From positions 52,161,678 through 52,225,677 of the forward strand of contig OZ023274.1 in the NCBI GenBank assembly GCA_964007475.1: DNA of 64,000 bases, given 5' to 3'. This DNA comes from Hybos culiciformis (taxonomy: Eukaryota > Arthropoda > Insecta > Diptera > Hybotidae). Position 1 is the stretch's first letter; every line of letters starts with the position of its first letter. A program made the position numbers and the translations under genes. The notes below the pieces were generated by a model. It made no database searches. It was not told the origin of the DNA and was given only the letters and a program-made list of their open reading frames with translations. Below, in pieces: positions 25,186 to 36,300 of the stretch.

Positions 25186-27612
25186 TTAAGTACAACTGTT
25201 TGATACTGCTTCACCTAACACAGATATAAATTCTGAAATGCTTACTATAATACCTGTGACAGTGCCTAAAAGGCCGAAACACATGAAAAATATATTTTTA
25301 TATAACATCCAATTAAATCGGCCCCAACCGGGATCATCATGATAAACAACTAATTCAATTAATGGTGGAAATATCAAGCCAAGTGTACTAAGGCAAAGGG
25401 CCCCAACTAATGTGACAAAAGGCCCAATATTAGGTAAGGCTATAGCAATGATTGTGACAATCACCTAATGAAAAAATAAAATTATTAGAGCATAATTTAT
25501 ATACATATATAAAATGTGCACAAATGTATATCTTACAACAAGTATTATTCTTAAGAATAGTTCACCCAACCGATGTTTGTCCTCAGCTATTTTTTGTTTA
25601 AAATATAGCCATAATATATTGAGTGGTACATAATACTGAATTGCGAAAGTGAAAAATATAGCAGTTCCGGTTAAAAATTTGATCGATTGTGCCAACCTAA
25701 AAGTTAAATAAAATTATTTAAATAAAATTGTATACGGTTTTTTTTTTTTTTGCGAAATTCGTGTTTATTACGTTTCTTCAGTTGGAATATTTAACGAAAT
25801 GCTTCCACAAATATCATCACCATACCTGATAAAAAAATTTTATTACTATTATTTTTTCTCAAAACTAGCATTTTTTTAAAGACCAACAACTCACTTCCAG
25901 TAACCAATGAAACCGATCGTTGCGTATAGAAACGTTAGAGAACCCATACCAATACTTAAGACACTAGGACATCCAATAAAATGAGCCGGCTTTTCCATAT
26001 CATTTTCCTATAATTACATTGGATAATATAAGAAAAAAAAAATTAAAATAGATATTAAAAATACAAACCAAAGCCATAATAACACCGATTCCCTCAAGGG
26101 AAAATATAACAGTACCAAAATATGAAGGCCATTGTGTCACGTCCCCTTTAGCTGCAGGAACTATAAATGACATAAAAAAAAATTCAATTAATTTAATGCT
26201 AATCTTTTTTTCTTATTATAATTCGTACTTAACAACACATTCTATTTACCTGAACTTATTGGCGGCAAATCTTGAAGCGCATAATAACCGATTATACAGA
26301 GACTAAAGAATAAAAAAAAATTTGCTAGTGTTGAAAATGGTGTTAAATATTTCAAATTTCGAATAAGACAAATCAATATAAATGGTACCAACAGTGCCAG
26401 CATATAATATTGAACAGCAATACTTTCTTTAGCAAAATGATCAATTAATTGTTTGAAATTTTTTGCTATGAAAACAACATAAACGCAGCAAATAAGAAGT
26501 AAATTTACTACTAAAAAAAGGTTTGCTATAAATCGAGCCACCTTTGAATATTTTTTTAATTTTTCGGGTCCAGATAAGCAAGCATATTCAGCAATATCTG
26601 GGTAGCTCATAGAAGGCACCTGATGACGTCTGCATAATATTTGTGAACATTTTACCAACACATGTTCGCAATAGGTGCAAATCAGTCCAACAATTATAGT
26701 TGCAACTAATCCTAACCAGAGACCTGTAGCTTTGTAAGCCATAGGCATAGCCATTACACCCACTCCTAATGTTCCTCTCAGCAAGTTCATCAGTGCACTC
26801 ATATCGCTAAAATATGAAAAATTGATAAAAAAAAAAAAATTGTGACATCATATAAGACATATATACAATATTTTATAATTTGTGTGGCCTTATTAATTAA
26901 AAAAAATAATAGTAAAATTAAAATTACGATTCATAAAACAATCTAAAAAATTTAAGTTTCGTAAAATTTCGACTGCATCTTTATTATTTATTTTATGTGT
27001 TTTTATGTTCATCAATTCAAATATTTATGTTATTTTAAAAATCAAAAACAAAAAGATTACCTAAATCTAGGCAAATCACAAAAAACTCAATAAAACTTTC
27101 ATTCTCAATCGTTATTCATAGGCACTATTATTGAACTTTGAACCATTTTGTATCTCACACCTTTTTTTCTCGAAGCTTGATTTTGTCTAAATTACGTGTG
27201 ACTCACACGTAATTTAGACAAAATCAAGCTTCGAGAAAAAAAAAGTATATTAAAAACTTTATGTTTTTAAATTAATATAGGTACCTTTTTTTAATTTAAT
27301 TTTTTTTAACGAAGAAAACCAAAACTTGATTTAAATAACGCACAAGGGACAAGTATGATATTATTTTAGCATGGACATGATTTTGGAAAATATATACGAG
27401 AAATTCTTTGCCAAAGATGATGGATAAAAATATGTATGCTCATGTATTTTGGAATATTTATGCGCATGTAACTTTGGAATCAAAATAGTATGCATATGAT
27501 GGGCGTTTAATGTGTACCTTGTCGGATGTGGTACATTCCGATGTTCAAAAGGATTATAATCATCTCCTGCCTTTTTACGTCTTGTTGCATCAGTAGAAAT
27601 CATTTTGTTCAT
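25186..27612 (-). CDS. SLC36-type (pathetic-like) proton-coupled amino acid transporter, copy A; 7 exons, 449 aa
   Basis: Minus-strand exons: 27518-27612, 26250-26806, 26069-26160, 25895-26007, 25772-25825, 25537-25696 and 25186-25464 (TAA stop). All introns are GT-AG, and the joined 1350 nt stay in frame. The start is the ATG at 27612, with an in-frame TAA just upstream. Family signatures are the cytosolic motif DYNPFEHRNVPHPTSD (about 18-33), the first-helix motif LLRGTLGVGVMAMPMAYK (about 40-57), FSLEGIGVIMALENDM (about 236-251), YGDDICGSISLNIP, QYYVPLNILW, and a last helix ending in ISEF. Length and order of hydrophobic segments fit the ~11-helix amino acid/auxin permease superfamily. SLC36 proteins move small amino acids across plasma or endolysosomal membranes, usually with protons. 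Oddity: residue 39 is Asn where copy B has His (LMNLLRG versus LIHLLKG). It also lacks the long N-terminus of copy B. Family assignment is firm; substrate and coupling are unknown. Copy B lies 888 nt upstream in transcriptional sense. Confidence 0.93.
27162..27242. repeat. Perfect palindrome: 40-bp arms, 1-nt spacer, in intron 1 of copy A
   Basis: Bases 27162-27201 are the exact reverse complement of 27203-27242, with a single C at 27202 between them. The arm runs from a T-tract through CTCGAAGCTTGATTTTGTCT to ACGTGTGA. It lies inside the 711-nt intron 1 of copy A. In the transcript it would fold into a 40-bp hairpin with almost no loop. It may be a foldback insertion or a template-switch product; an assembly or sequencing artefact is also possible. 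Confidence 0.9.
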
Positions 27613-28500
27613 TTTTAAGTATTAAGTTATGTAATTAAATTCAAGTTTTTACTTCAAATTTATACCATTTTTATTTATCATGAAATATTTTAATAATACT
27701 TATTTTAAAAAATTAAAATATTTCTAAGTGTACTTGATTGATTGACGTATATGTCAGTCCAATCTACGATCTTATGTTTTTTTTTTAAATCGTACACATT
27801 TTGTTCTTTATATATCAGTGTCGTCAAATAATATTTTATAGCTCGCATCCAATTCAATTTTTTAATAATACTCAACAAAATACAAAAAGTGGATCTAAAT
27901 AAACCAAATCAAACTACCAACGTTAGCTATCGAATTTATCTTTTACTTTTTTCCTTAATTTTTGAAAATATAATATCAACAGTAATAAAATATTTTTTAA
28001 GTTATATACATCATATACATACAAAAATACTTTTTCTTTCAATTATTGAAATTAAATTTGCAATCAAAACTTGCAAACCTAACCAGAGAGAGAAATAATA
28101 TCACACATTATTAAAGTCAGTTGAAAGCTTTTGCCTTCATATAAATATACGAATTCCGACAAATAATTAAAGAAATAGAATTAATTCAAAAATTTCCTGT
28201 CATATATATAAACTTTCCAAATCAAAGTTTATCCTTTCAGGATGTACGCTACGCTTATCTGAAATTCAAACTTTTAGATTTTCGGAACAAAACAATTAGT
28301 CATCGTAATTTCAACTAACATTAATAATTTGTGTTCTCGAACAAAATTAATTTTAAGTGTTCTTAATTTATTACTTAATTTCTATATATCTCTAAAATTT
28401 CATAAATAGTTTTTTTTTTTAAATAATTATTTTACAAATATTTTTTAAATAAAAAAGAAATCTACAATAATTATAATATTATTATGTACAATAAATTAAA
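27613..28500. other. Intergenic spacer between the tandem transporter genes
   Basis: This 888-nt spacer should hold the 3' end of copy B and the promoter of copy A. On the minus strand there is a TATATAAAG-like box about 200 nt upstream of the copy A start (near 27806-27814). In so AT-rich a sequence this is weak evidence. I see no convincing gene on either strand. Confidence 0.4.
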
Positions 28501-31500
28501 TTAATTACAATCCGATGATGATGACGAGGAATTGAATTCTGCAGCGAATTCCTCAATGCTAACGTAAACACCTGTGAAAAAACCAAGAATTCCAAAACAA
28601 ATTAGAAAACCATTTTTGTACAGCCTCCAATTATGTGGACCATAACCGGGATCATTTTGATATGTAATTAATTCTATTGTTGCCGGAATCATTAAGCCTA
28701 AGGTACTCAGGCACACAGCACCAATTAATGTGATAAATGGTCCAATGTTAGGTAAAGCTGCAGCAATAGATACAGTTAAAACCTTAAATTACAATAAGAA
28801 TTTAAAATCTGAATATATGTTTATAAACGTTAAATTACTTACAACCATAAAGGCCCTGAATGCAGATTCACCATGGTTTTGATATCGCGCAGATACCTTT
28901 TGTTTTATTTCTGACCATAATATATTAATTGGTACATAAAACTGAAGAGCATAGGTCAAAAATATAGCAACAGCTATCATAAGTTTGACGGATTGTGCCA
29001 AACTAAAAGAAAAACAATAGTTTTATTTATTACAATTATTTATTTCAAAATATGTAATCGCTTACTATTCTTTGGTTGGAATATTTAAAGAAATACTTCC
29101 ACAAGTCTTATCACCGTATCTGAAATTAATAAAATATAATATGTAATTTATCGTTTTTCGAGCTGATCCAATTAACTTACTTCCAATAACCAAAAAAACC
29201 CACCATTGTATAAAGGGATACTACAGTTCCCATTCCGAAATTCAAGACACTTGGACAACCAATAAAATGCGTTGGATTTTTCATATCATTTTCCTAAATT
29301 CACAATAGTTTTAAATTAATTATTATTCAAAAAAATTTATCGGATAGCAAAAATACTAACCAAAGACATTACGACACCGATTCCCTCTAGAGCAAATATA
29401 ACACTACCGAAAAACATAGGCCAATGTTTCACATTTTCCACTGCAGGAACTAAAATGTATAAAATAAAAATTTGTGGAAAAAAACTTAAAAAAACAAATC
29501 ATAAAAAAAAAATTAAAATACAGAGCGAAATTCCTATAAAATAAACGAACTACTTGTTTTTAATGATTTTCAATTGAACCAATAGAAACCTTAGAAATCC
29601 TGGTAGATTCGACCTCAAACTGAATATTTGAAGTTATTAGAAAGCCCAAGAAAATATTAATAGTTTTAAAAATTAATTTTACCTGATTTTTTATGTAATA
29701 AAATAAATTCGTTTATAGGAATTTCATATCGTTTTTGTCCAAATTAAATTTATTATATTATTTTATATTTATTTTTAAATGAAGAATTCATTATTTTGTT
29801 GTATACAGAATATTTTTATTTTAATAGAATTAAAATTTGTTTTGTTCAAATTAAAACTCGAAACATAATTTTACTTCGTAAATGATCTTTTAATTTAAAG
29901 CACTGTTTTCAGATTCAGAATTTCGCTCACTGTACGTAGGTGTATTTTATTTTAATGAACATTTTAATTTCAGTTTTGTTGTTTTGTATTTTAATTTACC
30001 TGAATCTATTGGTGGAATATCTGTTAACAAATAATACATGGTAATTATAATTCCAATTAATATTAAAACATTTGCTACCATTGAAAATGGTGTTAAAAAT
30101 TTCAAATTTCGAATAAGACAAATCAATATCAATGGTATCATTATTGCCAGCATATAATATTGAATGGCATAATCAGTTTTAGCATAATGATCAATTATTT
30201 GCTTGAGATTTTTTGTTATGAAAACAATGTAAATGCAACAACAACCGACTAAATCCAATACTAGAAATGAATTCACTGAAAATCGCATTAATCTTGAATA
30301 TTTTCGAACTGATTCAGATCCAGACAAAAAAGCATATTCAGCTATTTCTGCATAACTCATAGATGGTATACGATGACGTTGGCACAATATATGCGAACAT
30401 TTTACCAATATATGTATACAGTATGTACAAATTGAACCAACCATTATTGTTGCAACAAATCCAAACCACAGCCCAGCATTTTTAAAAGCTAATGGCATAG
30501 CCAATATACCAGTTCCCAAAGAACCTTTCAGCAAATGAATTAAGGTATCCAAATCGCTGTAAAAATAAAATGTGAAAAAAAATAAATACATTATTTACTA
30601 AAAGATATAATTACTTTATTTATCTTTATGCTTATAAAATATATAAAACATACTATTTTATACATAGATAAGCTTTTTTCTTCTTTTTTTTTTGTGAATG
30701 AATCGCTCGGAAATAATTTTAGATCATCTTTGCTCAAAGTTCACAATAATCGAAAATAGATACCGCCAAAAAATTTTACTAGCATGCGACATTCATATTT
30801 TTTTTTTAAATTAATTTTCTCTTTAAGAAAACTGCGCAAAATACAAATTATTTTAACTTATTAAGTTTAATTTTTTTTTCAAAATTTTACTTTTTGAAAA
30901 ATAATTTCTAATATAAATTACGACTAAATTTTCAGTTATATTGCATCATTATTTAAATATTTTAATATTGAAGAAAGTATTGAAGATTCCTATGATTTAC
31001 ATCAATATTCAGTAAAACAAAGTAAATTATTAGTAAATTAGATTATAAGAACTCGAACTTAATAAAAAATTTAAAAGGAAATAACCAGATCGAACTCATG
31101 TAAAAAGAAAATAATTTCTCTCAGCATTTTCAATCCTAAATAAGTATAAGAGTAAAAGTCAACATTAAAATTCTGTATAAATTTTCAAGTATTCGAATAT
31201 AAATAAGATTTTATTAACATCATATATTACAAATTTTCGTTACTATACTATGTGAAAGAATCATTAAATCAAGAAACAAATTTAACTAGTATAAGGACTA
31301 AAAAATATTGTCTTACATTATATTTTTGATATTTGTATATAAGTATGTAATTTACGTGCGTATATTTTGTGAATTGAAAAATATTGCTAGCCTTTTTTTT
31401 TAAGTACATATTTAGATTCTAACAACATAAAACATTTTTATGTTCACTGAAAATAGAATAACAATGTTCGAAATTTAAATTGTAATTTAAAGCTTACAAA

Positions 31501-33366
31501 AGAAGAATCAGCAGAATATTTTATTAATTCATTATTCAATATAAGATTTTTATAATTTAATAAAATATTTTTTCATCATTTTTATGAATGAAGCGATAGT
31601 ATTATTATAAACAAGGCGCGCGTAAATACAAAAAATAAATGTATATAGGAGGAAATGACCTATGTATACATAAAATGTTATGTTTATTATGCTTATTTGA
31701 TGTCTAAATTGATATTTTCAAAGTCGTCGTAAGTTTAATTTTTTAGATAGAAATATAACTGAATTTAAAACACTAAATAATATATACTACTCATTTCTTA
31801 TAATTAAATTTTAACAACTGTGATCTTGTTTTGCGATTATTTGTAAATATACGATAAGTTTACACAACGTAATTTCTTTTCTGTAGAAATTGTACGGTTT
31901 TTAAGATAAAAGTAAAAATTAAAAAAAAAAAAAAATTGTGAAATAATGAGAATATATAAAGAACTTACCTAGTCGGATGTTCCACTTTTCGGTTTTCAAA
32001 TGGATTATAATCATTATCAGTGTCAATATGTTTTCCACTTAACACCAATGGTAACTGAGATCCAGCTGTTTGTTGCGCTGGCAAATTATCCGAACCAAAT
32101 CTATCCATTTCAAACATAATAATAATTTTTTTAAACGTTTTTAATTTTTATTTATTTATTTTTATTTTTTTTTTTTTTTTTTTTTAACTTAATTTTGAAT
32201 TTAACAAATAAATAAATAACATACTTTTCGCTTATCGAGCTCGCGGATTCCTTTAAATTATTTATCTTATGCTCTGGGTCAATTCTTGTTATCACTGCGG
32301 GTAATTTCTAAATAAAATAAAAAATAAATAAAATGTATTCAACAAAAAATTAAAAAAAAAAAAATTTTTTTTGAAAAGCTTTAATTTAATTTTTCATTTT
32401 TACATTTTTATTTAAATTTATAAATAGAAAATTTTTTTAAAAAATCTTATTAGAAAAAAAAAAAAAATAATAAGAAAATTACTAACACAAGTGAATGAGG
32501 AAAAAAAAAATTTTTTTTTTTCTGTGAAGGAAATAATATATATATATATATATAATGTGAGAAAAACATGAAAAAATAAAAATAGAAAAGTGTATATATA
32601 TTATTGAAAATATCTATAAGTCACATGCAAGAGATTACTTTTAAGAACTTTGAATAATGATGACGTACATGTGGTTTTCTTTTTGAGATTTTAAGTGGAA
32701 ATTAGAAAAATTATATATATAATATCTCTCTTTTATAGTTTAATTGAAACTATTGAATGAATTCCATCATTGCAATTCAAGTAGATTAACGTAAATGAAT
32801 AAGCTTAATAATTGAAAACATATAAGAAAGATGTATATTTTTCTCGGTTCGCAGCATCAAATTAAAAACAGAAAACTTTAAATTTAATTTAATTTTGACT
32901 ATCAGTGTACTTATTCTAATTCTTCTAAAACTTTTTCTTATTTAGTATGTTCATTATTTCAAATTTAATTTAAGGTTCGTTTCGTCAGATTTTGCGATAT
33001 ATCGTGATAACAAAATCTTTTTTTAAGTATTTCATTTACCTTAAAGTATTATAGATCATTTAATTTTTATCATAAATTTATATCAAGAAACAAATATGTA
33101 TAATATAAAATCAGAAGTTATTCTATAATCCGCTTTCAATTGGTTCGATAACAATATTATTTTTAATTTATTCGAAAAATATAATTAATCCCACTTAAAT
33201 ATTTCAATTGATATCATGTATTTTAGTTACACACATAATTTAATATCTTTCAAAATAGTTATGTAAGAAGTGTTTAAATTAAAATCGATATAAGTAAGTA
33301 CATATATTTATCGAATAACCTTTATATTTTGATAATAAATATTTATACCTCTTTTTTTTCTTCCAT
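28501..33366 (-). CDS. SLC36-type (pathetic-like) proton-coupled amino acid transporter, copy B; 9 exons, 495 aa
   Basis: Minus-strand exons: 33349-33366, 32225-32307, 31969-32100, 30000-30556, 29361-29449, 29181-29293, 29066-29119, 28843-29002 and 28501-28782 (TAA stop). The joined 1488 nt stay in frame across GT-AG junctions. Exons 4-9 are certain by homology with copy A; exons 1-3 rest on splice sites and frame. Exon 1 encodes only MEEKKE, with an in-frame TAA upstream of its ATG. An alternative start is the ATG at 32117 (MFEMDRFG...), giving a shorter N-terminus if exon 3 is extended 5'. Motifs are DYNPFENRKVEHPTSD (about 64-79), LIHLLKGSLGTGILAMPLAF (about 83-102), FALEGIGVVMSLENDM, YGDKTCGSISLNIPTKE and QFYVPINILW. 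His85 aligns with the His of mammalian PAT1 reported as essential for proton coupling, so H+ symport is plausible. The C-terminus has a Ser-run (NSSSSSSDCN). Acts in a membrane; substrate unproven. Confidence 0.92.
29521..29932. mobile_element. Tc1/mariner-like MITE in intron 4 of copy B
   Basis: The left end CAGAGCGAAATTCCTATAAA and the reverse complement of the right end (CAGTGAGCGAAATTCTGAAT) share CAG(TG)AGCGAAATTC; two bases appear lost on the left. A TA dinucleotide sits immediately outside both ends (29519-29520 and 29933-29934), as expected for Tc1/mariner target duplication. An internal inverted copy of TTCCTATAAA...AAACGAA lies near 29703-29723. There is no transposase frame. The intron is 550 nt here but 89 nt at the equivalent position of copy A, and the 412-bp insertion accounts for most of the difference. 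Confidence 0.6.
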
Positions 33367-36300
33367 ATTTTATGATATCAATTTTTAATTGATTATTCCC
33401 TTAATACATAATTATTTTTGCTTCTTAATTATTTGAACACAGTAATTAAACTAAGTTATAAATATTTATCTCCTTAATTTTTTAATTCAAATTCATAATC
33501 TAGACCGAGATACGAATGTTATCATATATGTTATTTAGTTCACGAAAAAATAAAATAAAGATTTTAAAATCCACTTAATTGTTAAATTGTGCGTTAGCAG
33601 GTGTTTAAGTTTTTTTTTTTTTTACTAATATTAGCAGTTCACTATCATTACAACAATTTCAAGTCATTTAATCTGAATATTTAGTGCAAACTCAGAAATG
33701 TATACAATAAATAAAACATAAAAATTTTAGCCTAGAACTATTGATGAACTTATTTCAGACTAATGTAGAAATGTGCGTTGAAAGCTTTAACGGAAGTACT
33801 TTAGAAGGAAGAGTGAGATTTATTCTCCGAAAAACGCGCATAATTAATTGTGTAAAATGTTTTATATCTCATTAATTTTATATATAACTATATCAATTTC
33901 GCCCTGAACTAAATAAATAATATTGAACTTAAAAATATTAATAAAATAGTTAGGAATTATTATTTTCAACTTTTCTTTATTGTATACAATTGCACATGTT
34001 TTAAATAAATTTAATCAATTGAGCTTACTCCTATATATAGTTATTGTAATAAACAAAAAAGTTCAACAACTAGTTAATGGGTTTTTACATAAAATTTTCT
34101 TGATAAATTAAATATTATAAAAATTCAGAGTAATATTCTAAGCTGTAAAGAGAGTATGAGTCACTACATTATGCCAATTATAAGAAATTACAACAAAAAT
34201 TGAAAGCTACGCAAATTTACCTCTATAATTACTGATAAGTATTAAAATAACTAAAATTATTGTTATTATTAACTAAGTTTTAAAATATGAAAAACGTTGC
34301 ATTCAATATTCTAATATAGCGATGGATGACGTCAATTATACAATTTAGATATTTAGATTCCTAGAAAGCGGTGGTGGTGAATGTCATTTCATTACGGCTG
34401 TAAATTATGGTGACAAACATTAATAGAACGTTTTTTACGGTAACAGAAATTTTAAATTAATGAATTCAGATTACCGTTTTACGGTTTTTTTCTTATGTAA
34501 TATTACAGCTGCTATATGACGGCACTGCTTAAGGAGTTTGTTAATATTTCATTGATATATTTGCAAATAACTTTGATTAATTTAGTAAATTTTATTGAAA
34601 TTCATTACTCCAACTTTTAATTTTCAAATTTCGACCTTAATTCCCCACTTAGACACATGTTCACAATTAAAAATTATTAGTGGGCATTATCAAATATAAA
34701 GGTCGCGAGAGGACAATGTCAAAATGTGTCTTTGAGATTCTTAAAGAAAAAAAAAGTTTAGTTTGTGAAATATTTAAAAAAAAATTAAAACCTCTTTTAA
34801 TTCAGATCATAAAAAATACTATATAAATTTCATTTCATAGAATATTTTTTCGAATTAAAAAAAAAAAATTAATTCATAAGTATTTGTACAGGTGAATAGC
34901 AATAACTTTTCAAAGAGGCATTTAAAAGAAGCTTTGAAAAAATTAAATAAAATGAACATCATCATTTCTGCATAAAAGGCAAAAAGAAAAACACAACTCA
35001 ATTAATTAAAAAACTTCTTTAAAATAATGTTGTACATATAATACATAACAGATAAAAATTCGTATATATTTATATTTATTCTTTGGAGAACACCAATAAC
35101 AAGATACGTCCATTTTCGCCGAAAATCAGTTTAATAACTCCGGTGGTATATAAATATCATATTTGGTGAAAATATTCGGGGATATAGAAACAGATTCTCG
35201 TTTAAGCAATGTTATTAAATTTTTTTTATTAAACATAAGTGGACTAATATAATAATCAATCGAAAACGCCAAAGTTAAGTAGTTGTTATTTGTCTCAAAA
35301 ATTAACTTTCAAACTGATCTTGTTATTAGCACCACTATCGAAGAATTAATAATAAATATTAACAAAATTTCGTAAAACTTTTTGATTATGAAAAATGAGC
35401 CAAATCATCTTTTCAATTTGAATTTAAAAAAAAAAAAAAATTGCTGTGTAATTTGTGCTTAACACAGCAAACTTTTAGTAATATTCTTCAAGATCAAGTA
35501 CACCTATGTAGCTTTTTTGTCTTAATGAATTAATACGTATATAATGTTTTAATTTAGATATGTTGATGTTTTTATATTTTTTTTTTGTCGCCTTCCGTAA
35601 TCCCTCAACTTGTAGGAAAAATAACTCAAAAATAACATGTATTTTCACATGAAAAACTATAGATTACACATTACACTGTATTATATATATTATAGTATTT
35701 TTATTCTATAATTTAATTGCATTATGTATTTAATTTTTTATGAATGTTTAAATATTTATAAAGCAATTTTTTTCTTATAGTATCAAATCATCTAATATAC
35801 AATTAAAATTTGAAAATTACAAAGCTTGGATTTTAATCAGCTGATGAATTTTTTTAAAGATATAAACGAAAAAAGATTGTGTGTGGTTAATGGTTATCTG
35901 GTTAAGTTTGAATTTTTACAATTTTGATTTTAACTTTATTTTGTGTACAAAAAAAAAAAAATAACCACATATAGTTGGTAGTCATAATTAAAAATTATAT
36001 TAAATAATATGTTTGAAAATTTTTTTGAATTGAAAATAATTCAATTACAAAAATAATTTTTTTTTAAATAATAAGTATGAAACTAATTTTTTGTGTTAAA
36101 AAATTTTTTTAACATCTTTTTAGTAAAAGTGAGATACAAAAATTAATCAAATTTGAAAAATAACGTATAATATTTTAAAAATGTGTTGTAATTCATATAT
36201 TTAAATTACATTTGAAATGATAAGACAAAATGATGTACTTTTTTTATTATCCTACACATTAATTGAAAACTAAATTGGCAAAGGCAATAATAATAAATAC

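Noticed and set aside
27361..27517. Continuation of copy A exon 1 into RYTLNAHHMHTILIP...
   Set aside because: The donor AAG|GTACAC restores the conserved HPTSD junction with the next exon, so the continuation is intronic.
29947..29999. Continuation of the 557-nt exon of copy B into KLKYKTTKLKLKCSLK
   Set aside because: A GTAAAT donor right after GATTCAG and the exact 557-nt match to copy A show this is intron read-through.
33140..33160. GGTTCGAT word resembling a tRNA B-box
   Set aside because: No A-box, acceptor stem or anticodon arm around it.
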